A stretch of DNA of 64,000 bases from Poa pratensis (taxonomy: Eukaryota; Streptophyta; Magnoliopsida; Poales; Poaceae). Both the position numbers and the translations under genes were made by a program. Below the pieces are notes generated by a model. The model was not told where the DNA came from, made no database searches, and saw only the letters and a program-made list of their open reading frames with translations. The stretch spans positions 3,853,726 to 3,917,725 of the forward strand of contig CAMZMU010000035.1 of NCBI GenBank assembly GCA_947311845.1. The letters are read 5' to 3'. Shown one piece after another: positions 47,076 through 60,122 of the stretch; position 1 is the stretch's first letter, and each line of letters starts with the position of its first letter.

Positions 47076-49622
47076 TCACATGGCTACCTTGAAAAAAAAC
47101 TCCTGCTAGGTGACTCCGAATCTCCACATCAGCACATGATAAAACCATGGGATGTTGACCTGTAGTGACGTGGGCACTCATCCGGATCACCATCGCTATG
47201 CGGTGCGCTGGTGCATGTGAGCGCTCATGTCCGTTGTGTGATACTGTGATCTCTAGCTCGAACGGTACCAAGACCTATGTGTCGTTACGCCCGCGCAGTC
47301 CACTTGGCCTTCGAGGGGCCCGTGGACTTGTGCAAATTACTTTTCTCTTGTGTGTCTACCACCATGAACCATGAGTAGACGAAACTAGATACCGGCTTTA
47401 TTACTCAGCGGTGGAGAACAAAGTACAAGTAGGACCTTACAAGAAACAACCAAGTATAGACATGTCCTCAACATTTACAAACAAGACCCTAGGATAGAAA
47501 TGAAAAACGCGACATGGTCCCTCATCACCGCCGGTAATAAGGGCACATGATTCCCACAACGGCCTTCGACACCGGCCTCAGGGACTAAACCACATGACGG
47601 GCGTCGGGGACTGAACCACTTGACGCCAGCGAGAAGTGGACCTGCTGCAAATCCAAGAGGAGTCCTCCGATGGAGGTTGAACATCTGACGCGTCGCCGAC
47701 GTCGAGACCCGGAGTTACTGCCCGCCAGCATCTTCAGTCAGCGGCAAAACAAGTGCCGCTGAGATTTCTCTCCGATATGCAATATCCTCATCTTGCAGCA
47801 CCACCCAAAGCCGCCCTCAATGACCACAGCCAGCTTCCTCATCGTGTCACCGCCATGGCGACAAACAAAGAGAATCCAAACCTCATCGCCGAAGAGACCA
47901 AGGGTAGCAGCACAAACCCAGACTTTCTTTTAGGAGTCCGCGATGAGATCTCCCTCCCCCGTCTTCAGTTCCGTCCACTGAACCCAGGCTTTATATTTTT
48001 CTATCTCTAGTAAAAACTGGATTAGATCAGATCGAATTTTACTTGTAATATATGTGATCATATTTTTTCCTCAAATTCAGAGCGGGTAATGAACTGTTAT
48101 AGATTGGACTGTGGATATAACGGATATAAATTGGAAATGGAACAGGGTCAGACCAGAAACAAAATAACAGTGAGATACTTACTTCCCATACGTAGAGAAT
48201 TGTTTGTCGGAAGCACTTGTATGTGGTGTGATTGCTTTAACTTGTGTCCCAAAAGAACAAAAAGGCATATGTCGCGCGCGTGTGGATCACCACCTATCTG
48301 TCACCACCATCGTGCAATCCAGTCGGCCGTTGGGCTGTGGACTATAGTAACGAAAAACAAGGTTGCGCATGTTAGTTTTCTTTTTTAGTATACGTACCTT
48401 GTGTTCATTATTTTTGTTTGGTGTGTGGACCTCGTGTATATGTGACGGCGACTCAGCGAGAAGAGAGCTATCAACCTTTTATATCGTTGTCTTCTATCTT
48501 GATCTGCTTTGGACGTGACGACAGGTGTTAGCAGGGGCGGCAAGATCAAACGGGACAGTTTTTTTATTTGTTATTGTTATGATAAACCCTATATGCCAAA
48601 TCAACTACTCCCTCTGATCCTTATAAAGTGTCGTCATGGAGTTGCCTATAATTTCATGGAAACCTTCCTAGGGTGATCCTGCAGTTCATATCAAGATAGA
48701 AATAGAATAGGATCCCAACGTCGTGACAGAAACAGGAGGTTCTGATCAAGACACACAAGGCACAAAACAGGAAGAGACGGCCACAACTCTACATACGATC
48801 CAAGCCACTAAACAGGAAAAAATCGGCCGCGACTCCAACACGGAACAGCGAAAGGAAGAAAGAGCGAAAGAGAGAGACAGCAACAGGAGTCGAGCTCCCA
48901 AACGTACGCAGCCTTCTCATCCTCTGCGTCGCCGCCGCGCGCGCCGCCGGAGCGTCTCTTTCTCTTCTGTTCGGCGGCGGGTGGCCGTCCCATGCATGCA
49001 TGCTCTCACGGACGACCCGGCGTGCGCGCTGTTCATCCGTCGAGATCATGAGGACGCCTTCGATCCATCTCGCTGTCTATCTTAACTGGAACTGATTGGC
49101 TAGCTAGAGCGGTTGGACGTGGATGTGATGGCCAACTTGCTCTTTCTTTATCCATACTTCTTTCCCTTGCAGCACCATCGGCCTTCATATTCTCTTCGTT
49201 TTGGCGTGTATGCTGTACTGCTCTAAGCCTCTAATGTGAGGAGATTCTGCACGGGACTCCGGAACTCGGGACTGTTGGGTCTAGAAAGGCTAATTAATTG
49301 TGGGTGTGGAGCACGAGTTGGCTAGTCGTGCTCGGCGACGGCGACTGTGTTGCTGCATGATCTGCCTAGTTTTTTTCAGTATCTTCTTCTCGAACCTCAG
49401 CTATCAGCTCGAGAGCTGCCGAATTGTGCACAATACAAAAGGACAAAAGCAGTAGGAGAAAAAACAGCCAGATGGGCTAAATACATAAAATCGGCCCATG
49501 GTCTAACCTAGAGTTACTGCTTTGAGCGGCCACGCGGAAAGGCAGGGCCGCATATGGCGTGCCCAGTTAGCATGTACGAAATCTCAAAAAAAAAGTTAGC
49601 ATGTACGAAACCTTAAAGATAA
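47076..49622. other. Intergenic stretch
   Basis: No gene recognised. 47380-48010 is moderately GC-rich with short open frames lacking similarity. At 48608-48650 CTCCCTCTGATCCTTATAAAGTG resembles a Stowaway left end without its partner. 48720-49085 has one open frame (121 codons, Arg-rich) that looks compositional. Confidence 0.45.
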
Positions 49623-51356
49623 CTAGATGATACCCCGCGCGTTGCAGCGGGAATTTTTAAAAAACGTTGAATGTGGATATAAAAAGGAAAATAAACCAAC
49701 TATATCATCTGTGCATTTCAGAATGGAAATTGGATTAAAGAGAAAGCAAATTATATCCCCATAAATTATATATTTTTGTTCACGCAGGAAAAGAAGTTAG
49801 TTGTATATAAACAAATGAATCAATGATGTAACCCTAACCTAGTGCAGAGTTGAAGAGATAATATGACCACATGCGGAACTGATGAAGTGAAAGCCTAGTG
49901 AGATTTGCAATACTTACTCAATTGTTCGTGATTTTTTATCAAACCTGTTATGTTTACCATTTCCAAACATACGACTTGACTAAAATTTTATTCGCCAAAA
50001 ATAACAGTTCATGGTAATTTTGGCATATACCTTTGTCCCCTTCCCCTTCTTCTGATTCAGTAAAAAAGATATAAAAACAATGAAGCCTGCAAACAGGAAG
50101 CAACAAACCTTCTGGTTGGCTCCAAAATCTAAAGTAGGAGAACTTTAGACATACATTTACATTCCCTCAAACTATCAAACAACTAAAATACTTTCTGAAT
50201 TTAGTTTGTATTTCCAATTCGGTCTAATGCTGCTGCAAGTATTAGAGGAATATAAAAAATGGAAGCTAATGACCTGAATCTTCTTGTGGGTCCTACCGAG
50301 TTCTTCATCTCCTTTTGTTGTTGTTGTTGTTGAGAAATCCGAGCTCCTGATAGAGAGATCTAGAAATTACCTTGATCAATCAATCCATCAATCTAATTGG
50401 GTAAAGCTTGAGATAATGACCAAAAAATCGATATGCAGAAGCAACTAATTGTAGATGCATGGAAAGAGTTCGTCATAGATGAAGGAGGTGTTGGACACCA
50501 AATCTAATACCTTTCATGCAAATCATTGCTGAAGATAGAACAGGAGAACGCTTGGTTGTGCAGCCACCATGTGGAAATAAATCGTGCCTTTCAGCAACAA
50601 TTGGTGATATCACCGGTAGTAGGGAGTAAAAAGTTTGCCGCACATTGTAGATTACATATTGGTGATATTGCAAGCTTTGTACCTGTAATAGGAAGAAAAT
50701 ACATTAAACTGGAAGATGAATCACCACATAAATAAACCAAAAGGAAACAACGACCTTCTGTCTCAGTGGACAGATCGATTAGGAAAGAGGGGCATGAAGA
50801 TTCAGCTCCAAAATCTTGAACTGCAGAGTTTTGCTTTGGTGCAGACGGCGCATGGTGGTGAGGAGCTTAGTGGTGATTAGCAGTGCATGGTAGACAGATT
50901 GGGTAATCCTAGGTGGAGCCGTGAGGAAGGTGGGGGTGGAGAGATGTAGAACGAAGTTGATAAAAATAGTTGAATGGAGAGTATACACACTCCTGAAATG
51001 CTCTTGAGATACACATTAAGAAAGAAATAAACTCAGTGAGGTGAAGCGTCAGCTGCAGCATTGAACATGATCTCAGTGGGAAGCGCAACAGACATGAAGA
51101 GGAAGGCAAAGTCCAACACCTCAGGACTCAGGAGTAACGTAGCCTCTTATTCCAGGAAGAAATAATCGGTGGGTGGCAACGGGCGCACATGTGCGGGGCA
51201 ATTTTCTTACCAGAAGGCATGTCACGCTCGGGAAAATGGACGGATGGCGATCTGAATCGTGTGGCCATGATTTCTTGATGATGTGGCTATGCTGCATGTA
51301 GAGATAGAAAATTCATAAATGAAGATAGTGGGGTTTTGCTTTATAAGAGGTATAGA
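49623..51356 (-). mobile_element. Helitron 4 (1,734 bp, minus strand)
   Basis: Read on the minus strand: the 5' end TCTATACCTCTTATAAAGC starts at 51356 after A; the 3' end CTAG lies at 49626-49623 followed by T, with a hairpin (CCCGCTGCAACGCGCGGGG) just upstream. A start four bases further out (51360) is equally possible. The interior is AT-rich with no recognised captured gene and no Rep/helicase. Confidence 0.75.
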
Positions 51357-52504
51357 TAGATAGCAAGTGCGAGTAGTTTTCTTTATGGATCTTCAAATTT
51401 ATTTAATTTGTATGAATTATTTCGATAATAAGAATACTGTATGTTGTATAGATTTAAGGTTCACACGTATGAATAAATAAACGATTACATGCATTTTAAG
51501 AAATTCATGTATTACAAAAGGTATTTTATGTGTGATAAAGATCGTTCATATGAATCAATATGAATGTTGGTGGAATAGGAAAAAAAAGGTTCATACGTGG
51601 AAAAATTATGTTTTTATGTAGCTTTAAGAATATGTTATCTTGTAAAATAAAACATACATCATAGAAAAATAAACAAGAAAAGCAAAAGGTTAAGGGGAAA
51701 AGGAAACATGAAACGGAAAATAAATAAACCAGAAAATCTGAAATAATAATGGAGCAACCCTTACTGGGTCTAGCGAGAAGCAGAGTTTCAACTCCCCAAT
51801 TTGCGGCAATGAATTTGACATCGTCCAGTTTGTTGCTAAGCCACACATGCCAACAAATAACACATCTAGTTTTATAATTTTTTATTCAACCAAAGGATGA
51901 AAAACTCATTTTCCACAAATAAAATGTAACTTTCACATAATTAGAGTGCTTTCACATTAAACAAAGAATTCATGTGTTGACATTCTATGGCAGGGACTGA
52001 CCATTGCTGCCCCTTGACAATACAGAAATAAAAAATTATGTTACCATGAAAAACTATATATTAGAGTTTACGCATGCAAACACTGGAATCCTAGACTTAC
52101 GAAAGGTTGTTACAGACATACATGGAGACAGTGTGTTGGTTGAAACTCCATTTCACGTGAAATCGGTGAGCACAACTATGTAAAAGAAATTCCGTGGATG
52201 CAACATTACTCTGCAAACATTGCAGTACCCATGCATTCACAATCTAATTTGAAATCAAGGCAATACAATAGAGAAAGAACTTGTAGAAAATACAAAGACC
52301 CTTAAATGATGAAAGACATATCAAACTCAAATTAAGATGTCGCATCTATCTTGGTCATTATTTGATTCTTGGTGTTCATCCATGCATTCGTTGGGGCACC
52401 TATGACGTCATCTTCCACCTATGACCTTATTTCTCTCTCTAAGTTGTACGCTCGCCATCTCAGTGTAATGACGGTGTTGTAGTCTTTGTAGACCGACATC
52501 TCTT
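51357..52504. other. Intergenic stretch
   Basis: AT-rich, without a recognised gene or complete element. Confidence 0.5.
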
Positions 52505-52878
52505 TGTTAGTTGATCTCCTCCCGTGTGACCCAACGGTCACACCGGACCCTTGACCACGCCCTGATCGGGGCGTCCAACCGTACACTGGTTGGTGGGCCC
52601 CTGTCACCAGCTGCTATAAAGAGAGGTGGGGGTCGGCGGCACCGATTACGAGGTTCGACGTGCGCCGCCACACCCCACCGACATCCCTACCGATCTAGGG
52701 TTAGCGCTGAGCTGACGGGAAGTACCACCGCCGCCACTGCTACCCACTGGCATCACCGCCTCCGTCCACCATGGCTGGAGCCTCGAGCGCCTCCGCACAA
52801 GGAGAAGGTACTGGTTCTCCTCCTCATCGATCTTTGCTACCGGTTTGATCTAGACTAGTGATCCTACTAGATTTAACA
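52505..52878 (+). repeat. 5' LTR of the Copia element
   Basis: 374 bp, TGTTAG...TTTAACA, with a TATA-like GCTATAAAGAG at about 52612. Confidence 0.92.
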
Positions 52879-52951
52879 GGAGAAAGATGTGATGACTCAT
52901 CGATCTTTTCTACCGGTTTGATCTAGACTAGTGATCCTACTAGATTTAACA
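52879..52951 (+). repeat. 73-bp chimeric repeat after the 5' LTR
   Basis: The first ~20 bases (GGAGAAAGATGTGATGACTC) equal internal sequence at 53092-53111. The remainder repeats the last ~54 bp of the LTR (TCGATCTTTTCTACCGG...TTTAACA). The true primer site follows it at about 52965. Confidence 0.85.
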
Positions 52952-54357
52952 TGAAGAGCCAATTGTGGCATCTATGCCTTTTTTTACCCGCATGACGGGA
53001 AAAGACAAAATAATACCCACGTGGTGGAAAAAGTGTGGGAAAATACCCGCATGGTGGGAGAAAATTTTGACAAAGGACTTATTATGTATGACAGGAGAAA
53101 GATGTGATGACTCATGTGTTTTTATATCGACCGCACACCTTATGTATCATAGTTATAAAGCACTTAATGAGTCAAAAGAGAATAAAGTTACAAATGAACC
53201 TAAAGATAAGAATGTTATGCAAGTGTGACTTGCAGTACCATTGAGAAAGAACTCTTGTGAGTTTTGAAAAGGGAATGAGGAAAAAGTACTCACATACGTT
53301 AAAAGATAACTTCATATTGAATAAAACAGATAATCAAAGTTTCGAAATTGTGGCAAAAAGGTTATTGCCACAGTTCGAGGGGAGATAGAGAATGTTACAG
53401 AATAAACTCCTTTATACTTCAGATAATGTGATGCATATAATGCATCTAAGTGATCTATGATGCATAGATAGAGAATGTTACAGAATAAACTCCCTTATAC
53501 TTCAGATAATGAGATTCATATAATGCATCTAAGTGATCTATGATGCATATAATGCATATTTCTGGGGTGTATGACGGTCATAATAATGATACCCCTAAAG
53601 AAAAGAAATAGATGTATTCTTGGATATTTTACAGCTCCAAAAGGAGACTAAGACGGTACTCAAAGTGCCATAAAGAAGACAGATTGACAGGTTAACAAAA
53701 TAAACCCAAATAAAAAGGATTAAGGATACACCATTTTGGAGAAAATGGAGTAATCTGGGGGAGCATGGTATGAACATACCTAAGGCTCGAATAGATTTTA
53801 TCTGGGGGAGCTTGTTGTTTTATAATAGAGATGAACAAGTAAACATGGATCTTGTGATTTAGGTCCTTGTAAGAGCTATTGCCTTTTGGCGATAGAAGAC
53901 TACAGAATTAATTGCCTCTAGGCAATGACAGAGCAACAACATCCCCATATGAGAAAAACAGATGACTATAAAGTCTATATCAGAGAAATTTAAATGAAGG
54001 TTGATCCCACCTCATTTACAGAAATTATAAGCAGCGCTCAATCGATTTTGACAAGTGTCTACTTGTCTTAATGATTAGAGACTATGTGAATCCCGACGAT
54101 GTTTGGGACTCATAAGTAATTTCCAATGGAGCCAAAACAGTAGGCTATAAAGGGTCTACAACGCCAATGTGACTCCAAAGGAAATATGTAAAAAGCGATT
54201 TTAAATCGAAAGATATGCGCTAAGAGAATAAACAGATTATAATGAGTGATAATGGCACATAATGATCTGAGTTACATCAGATGAAAGTAAAGAACACAAG
54301 GGATCTTACGGACTAGAGCAAGTCTCTAGAATCAAAAGTTATTTTGGGTTAAAGAGA

Positions 54358-55400
54358 ATGAGAGGACAATCGTTTTTCTACAAACTTTTAGAATGGGAAA
54401 TTCATTCCCTAATCCTGTGTATGTGGATGATATCCTACTTGCTAGTGGTGATGTCAATCTACTACCGGCAGAGAAAAGAAGTTCTTATCCTCAAAAAGAG
54501 TATTCTCGATAGAGTTCTGTCGTTAAAAGTATCGAGATTTACTAAGAAAAAGAAGAAAAGGGGTATTAGATATATCGCATGGACATGCTGAGAAGAAGTC
54601 TCTAAAGCATGCATGTCGAGAAAATATACGCATGTTCTTATTGTCAAGGGTAATGGAATTGATAACTTTAGTGTTCCAAGAGATAACTTAGAACAGATCA
54701 AATGAATATAGTACCATATGCTTCAGCTGTTGGAAACCCAATATTACCCTGACAATTCACGTATCCGGCTTGTTTTAGCAATGTCCAATCCAGATATAGA
54801 TCACTGAAATGGAATCAAAGATATCGACCTCATGCTAAAAGAAACAGAGTGCTCTCAAAAGGTTGTGATTACAAAGATAGATCTATTAATGTGCTCTCAA
54901 AAGGTTGTGAGTACAAAGAAAGAATTTGTGAAATGTATAGCGAAATCCACAATTGTCGCTAAATTTCACATTTGGAGTTTTTGTGTGGAAAAGCTCCAGA
55001 GAATGAAAAGATTGACATCAGTATGATGTAAAGACATGTTATAGCATGATATAAGGCCGAGGGACATGCAAAATGGTTAAGGAAACCTGTACCCAGAATT
55101 AATAATGGTTGACAACAGAAATAACCATTAAGTAATTCACTCCTAAGATAACGAGTCAAGTGTGGTGCCAAACACATTGACACAGAGTTATACGTTGTAA
55201 AGGAGAAAGTCTAGAATTATGTTGAAATGCTTGGAGCATAAAAGGAACAAATAAAAAAGAGACACACAAGTGTTTGCAGATCTGCTAATTAAAGGCTTAC
55301 CATCCAGTGTGTTTGGAGAACACATAGTCGACATGGGTTTATGGTATAGTCTATATGATTTCCAGACAATAAAGAGTCCCAAAAGATTAAAGGAACTTTT
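54358..55400 (+). pseudogene. Copia reverse transcriptase / RNase H remnants
   Basis: Broken frames show the RT active-site region: a YVDD-type stretch followed by ILLASGDVNLLP-like sequence at about 54410-54470. Near the 3' end RNase H-associated sequence remains (GAKHIDTELYVVKEKV, then KGLPSSVFGEHIVDMGLW at about 55290). Many stops and frameshifts; no product expected. Confidence 0.75.
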
Positions 55401-55539
55401 TCTGAATGGAGGCGTACATTGTAGTTGTCTGATTCTATCGGCAATGAGCTGAGACGATTAAACATGCTCTATGTATCGATCTGTGATGAAACGAGTAAAG
55501 TAAAAGGTAGAAGTAAAAAGTTGAGATCAAGGGGGAGAA

Positions 55540-55909
55540 TGTTAGTTGATCTCCCCCCGTGTGACCCAACGGTCACACCGGACCCTTGACCACGCCCTGG
55601 TCGGGGGCGTCCAACCGTACACTGGTTGGTGGGCCCTGTCACCAGCTATAAAGAGAGGTGGGGTCGGCGGCACCGATTACGAGGTTCGACGTGCGCCGCC
55701 ACACCCCACCGACATCCCTACCGATCTAGGGTTAGAGCTGAGCTGACGGGAAGTACCACCGCCGCCACTGCTACCCACTGGCATCACCGCCTCCGTCCAC
55801 CATGGCTGGAGCCTCGAGCGCCTCCGCACAAGGAGAAGGTACTGGTTCTCCTCCTCATCGATCTTTTCTACCGGTTTGATCTAGACTAGTGATCCTACTG
55901 GATTTAACA
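55540..55909 (+). repeat. 3' LTR of the Copia element
   Basis: 370 bp, ending TTTAACA directly before CTCTT. Differs from the 5' LTR by about five substitutions and four small indels. Confidence 0.92.
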
Positions 55910-55914
55910 CTCTT

Positions 55915-56367
55915 GTCCTCGAACATAGGAGCATTGTGGTGTTGAACTTAATCTGTTGGCAAGAGTAAACATTAAAAATTAAAAATTCTCACCGCCGCCG
56001 CCGCATGTTGTGTATGAACCCTCCACTATTTCTTTTGCAATTAAAAATTCTATTTGGATGACACTTAATCAACATATTACTGGCGGGCACAAATTGGTGA
56101 ATCCTGTGGTGATACTTATGAAGATACATGTTTTAGCACAGCAAAGGTGGCATCCCTGGTTTTATTGAACATGAAATGTGAGAACCACTAGGCAGATGTA
56201 TGATGTGTATGCAACCAGATGTACAAAATCCTATTGTACAAGGAAAGAAATGTTTGCATAACAGACCCAAATGGTTTGTCAAAAATTATAAAAAATAGAA
56301 GCAATTGCAAACTGCCATGCTTAAACTAATACCATATATATTTACAACCCTCAAGATATTAACCATC
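55915..56367. other. Intergenic stretch
   Basis: AT-rich; likely includes the 3' UTR of the minus-strand ankyrin gene. Confidence 0.5.
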
Positions 56368-58955
56368 CTACCATCCCATCCGACCACTGACATTAATAGA
56401 TACAAGCACTATAGTATTTACAACGAGGAACGCCACCACGTTGAAGGCATAAATTACGACGAAGGGAAATTGCCGACTTATGCGTCTCTTGGAACGTCGT
56501 CGTGGTTCAGACCTACTGCCAACCAGAAACCGCACGACGCCTCCAAGCGATCCAGGCGTCGCAAGGTTTGCAAGAAGTGTCATCATGACGTACAACCCAA
56601 ACTACATCAGCTGAGACAACGCGATCTTCATAGGATTCCTATCGCTCATCACAGCGGCTATACCCATGAAGAAGGCTAGCATCATGCTGTTCAGCGCCAG
56701 CCAAAGAAAGTGCATCGAGACCATGAAGCCGATCCACGAGCGCTGTGATCTCGAAGCCCTACCATAGATCAGCAGTATCGTCGCGACCACGGAAGTGGTC
56801 ACGGCGATGGTGTCCAGGATCAAGAAGGCGCTGTACAAACGATCCCCACCAAGATTTGCCTTTCCATCAGACCCGTAAGATCCTGGCACGTTGAACGCTG
56901 CCGAGAAGGCGACCGTCGCCACGAGCGTGGAGACGATCGCGAGGTTTTTCGATGTTGTCTCTCGCCATTTCATGATGTCCTGGCCCTTCCATTTCTCTAC
57001 ATGGTCTTGCCTCTCTGGTCTGAATGGTGCTCTATTAACATAGAATTTCACCACTAGTCTTACCTGCTCATTTTTTTTGACAGAAATGTCAATTCGGATC
57101 TATCGAACAAAATAAAATCAAACAAATAATATTTCATTTGGCTAGAAATGCTCTTAGAAAAAGAAAACACCTGCAAGACAAAATATGACATAGACATGGA
57201 AGATGGAGAGGATAAATTACCATTGAGTAGAAGCTCGTTGAATCCTCTATGAGATCAGCTGGCGTCCTGCCAGCATTGTTCATAATGTGGGAGTGCACCT
57301 TCTTGCATGCCAACTGCTTGGAGATAACTTTGTGCTCCCCTGCAGCCACAGCCAAATGGAGCGGCGTATTCCCTTCCCTGTCTTGCGTGTTCAGAAGACG
57401 ATCCAGCATCTTGCTCTTGATAGCATAGGACACGACGGAGGCGCGGCCCTTCATGGCTGCAGCGTGCAGGAAGCTTCTGCCTCTGTCATCCCGGACATCG
57501 GAACAGGCAGAGTGCAGCCGTAGCAGCAGCCGGACGGCGGCGACATGGCCCATCAGCGCCGCGGCATGCAGAGCCGAGACGCCGTCGCCGTCCTGCAGAT
57601 ACACGGTGCTGGGTGGTGAATGTGTTAAGAGCGCTTCGATGATCGAGCAGTCGCCGTCGGATGCGGCAAAGTGCAGTGGGCTGCTCTTGTTTGCGTCGAC
57701 GGTGCCGGCCAGTGATGGCCTCCATTGCTAGAGCAGAGCAACCATTCCTGCAAGATGATGGAGGGTTTTGTTATGTTGGTATGCTTGAGGATAAGTGCTC
57801 AATTGGTGGAGAGAGTTTTTTGTTATGCTGGTATGGTTGGAGAAAACTCCTGAACTGTTGCAAAATGGAAGGAGGGAAATCCATCTAGCCCTCTCTGGTA
57901 CAAATAATTTTTCAAGGAATGTACTATACATTTCAAAGAATTTATAGGAACTATAATGAGACAAATTTCAAAAGGATTATTTTTTATAGGTGTTATGTTT
58001 ATATCAGTCTGATTTGCCTCATTACCTTTGAGTAACTGAAGTAGATACCCAAAGGAACTACAAAATTTTATTTTTGTCTGACCTTTCTGTATGTGTGAAC
58101 ATGTCCACAACTCTACATCTGTCACCCCGAAAATGGTCAGCCACCAACCAGTATACTTCTACACCACTCTATCGACGTGTCTACACGTCCACATCAGTCC
58201 CCTTCATTTTGACCACAGATTATCGCTGGTTCGTTGGAAACCTGGAATGTACTCATGAATCTTTCGTTGATGAACTAACCTGAACTCTGAAGAACAGCGG
58301 CGTGCAGAGCGTTCTGCGAGTCCGGTCCGGCGGCCGACGCGTCGCCGCACGGGACGACGATGGCCCCCACGGCGTCCACCGACCCGCTCATCACCGCCAG
58401 GTACAGAGCTGAGACGCCGGCGCCATTCGTCTCCACCGCGAGCTCGGGCGCCAGCTTCACGAGCCTCTCCACCGCGGCGCTGTGCCCGTGCCTCGCGGCG
58501 ACGTGCAGCGCCGTGTCCCCGGCGTCGTTCTTGCCGCGGAGGATCCCCCGGAGCGCGTCCTCCTCCACGCTGGTCCGGGCAAGCCTGACGATCGTTTCCA
58601 CGGCGTCGGCGTGGCCCGCGCTCGCCGCGCTGTGCAGTGGCGTGTCCAGCGCCCTGTTGACGGCAGAGAGGAGGGAGCTGTCCTGGTAACAGAGCTCCCC
58701 GATGAGGCCTTCGTGGCCCTGCTCGGCGGCGATGTGGAAGACCGTGTTCCGCTCCGCCGTGACCTCCTGCGTCGTGCATCGACCGCCGTGACTGGCTGGC
58801 CTGGCGTTCCGAGCTGCCGCCAGTGTGCCGCTGCTGCTGCTTCTCCCCGTCAGGAGGCCGGCGACCTCCTGCGTGCGCCCTTCGAACGCCGCGATGTAGA
58901 GCTCGGAGCACATGAACAGGCTCTCATCCTTGTAGCTTGGATGCCTGAGTTCCAT
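56368..58955 (-). pseudogene. Ankyrin-repeat PGG-domain membrane protein (ACD6-like), two premature TAG codons
   Basis: Three exons with GT-AG borders: 58280-58955, 57221-57747 and 56368-57063; the joined length is exactly 633 codons. About eight ankyrin repeats (TVFHIAAEQGH, DTPLHSAASAGH, DTALHVAARHGH, SALYLAVMSG, SPLHFAASDGD, SALHAAALMGH, SFLHAAAMKGR, NTPLHLAVAAGE) precede a PGG domain (TLVATVAFSAAFNVPGSYG) and about four membrane helices, the architecture of ACD6-type plant defence regulators. TAG occurs at 57728-57730 (start of exon 2, VALL-stop-QWRPSL) and 56602-56604 (SQLM-stop-FGLYVMM); both sites are Leu, Tyr or similar in relatives. Reading frame, splice sites and repeats are otherwise intact, so inactivation looks recent. 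A protein truncated after the first stop would keep only four repeats. Confidence 0.9.
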
Positions 58956-59217
58956 AGGTTGGTTTTGTTTCTGTTCGAGTTGGAAAATCTGGCTGGGGAT
59001 TGTCAGGGAGCTTGAGACCTCTCATTCGATCATTCATCTCCTGGGTTAATGCCGTATAGGTGAATCAGTCAAGACGAATGCGTACGTTTGACCATTCGTA
59101 GTATAACATATCTGCTGTTGAATAGAGTGCACACTGCACACATGGCACAAGAGTGGCATTGTCAAAGATCACGGCACGTCTGCACCACGCTGATCTCGTG
59201 CTAGTATTCACTCCAAA
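58956..59217. other. Upstream region of the ankyrin-PGG pseudogene
   Basis: Would hold its promoter; no clear TATA box identified. Confidence 0.4.
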
Positions 59218-59959
59218 CTAGTTAAATTTCAGCGCGGCGGCACGCCGCGTCCTTAGTTAAAATTTGAAATATTTTTTTGAAACTTAGAAATTAATCGAAT
59301 ATTTTAGAGGGAAGTAATGGATTGGGGAAATACATTTTTTTCTGGAATTGTTTGAAAATTTACGTTTTGAATGCAAATTTTGAAGTGTCCACATTTTTAA
59401 GCAGTGCTGATTTCAAAATTATGGAAGTTATATTTCAAAAGTTGCAAGAGTTTCTGGAAAAAGAAAAGAAGTTATGAATTTTGCAATTTTAATCATTCTA
59501 TTCTAATTGTAGAAACTTTGAAATATCTGGAAAACTAAACCAGCAAATCTTCAAGAAAAATGAGCTTTTGTTAGTTCGCGTGGAAAGTTTGAAGATTCAT
59601 TAAATCTATTTTTTCTTAATTTTTGAAATGTGTGCAATGTTTTTTTTTGCGTTTTCTGTGTGGAAAGTATGGAAATTAGGTGTTTTCGGAAACATTCGAA
59701 ATATTGTTTGCATTTTTTTCATGGGGATTGTTTTTTTGGTGTAACTTTTGTGTGCAAAGGTTGGAAATTTGTAAAATTTGTGATTTTTTGACATATTATT
59801 TGCATTTTGCTGAATTATATTATGAAAGTTATGAATTTTCCAATTTTAATCATTTTTTTTGTAATTGCGAAACCTCTTACATGGCGGGCCCACGTGTCAG
59901 TTTTTTTTGAATAACAGAAAACATTTACAGAAAATTAAAAAACTGACGGGCGGGCCCGT

Positions 59960-59984
59960 GGTGACGTCATTGCGTGACGTCACC
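59960..59984. promoter_or_regulatory. Perfect palindrome with two TGACGTCA (bZIP/CRE-type) sites
   Basis: GGTGACGTCA, five-base spacer, TGACGTCACC: ten-base arms. Each contains the full palindromic TGACGTCA core bound by plant bZIP (TGA/C-box) factors. Binding is inferred, not shown. Confidence 0.7.
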
Positions 59985-60122
59985 CGTGGCGGCGGACCGG
60001 CGGCGACGTCGACCTCGCCGGCGGCGCACCCGCGCGCTGTGGGACGCATGGCCTTTAAGAGAAATTTTATGTATGAAATGTTTTGTTAGAATGACATAAT
60101 AAATGTCTAAGGAAATTCAAAT

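Larger units (their letters stand above)
52505..55909 (+). mobile_element. Degenerate Copia-type LTR retrotransposon, 3.4 kb
   Basis: LTRs of 374 and 370 bp start TGTTAGTTGATC and end TTTAACA. Target duplication CTCTT (52500-52504, 55910-55914). A polypurine tract (AAGGGGGAGA, 55529-55538) precedes the 3' LTR. The primer site appears as TGGCATCTATGCC, a decayed TGGTATCAGAGC (initiator tRNA-Met). The interior is only 2.66 kb and contains pol remnants, so much of gag, integrase and RT is deleted. Orientation plus. Confidence 0.9.

Noticed and set aside
48723..49085. 121-codon Arg-rich frame
   Set aside because: Low complexity, no similarity, no splice or promoter context.
58204..58911. 235-codon minus frame and a 177-codon plus frame over the ankyrin exon
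   Set aside because: The ankyrin frame in another phase explains the region; these have skewed Arg/Gly composition.
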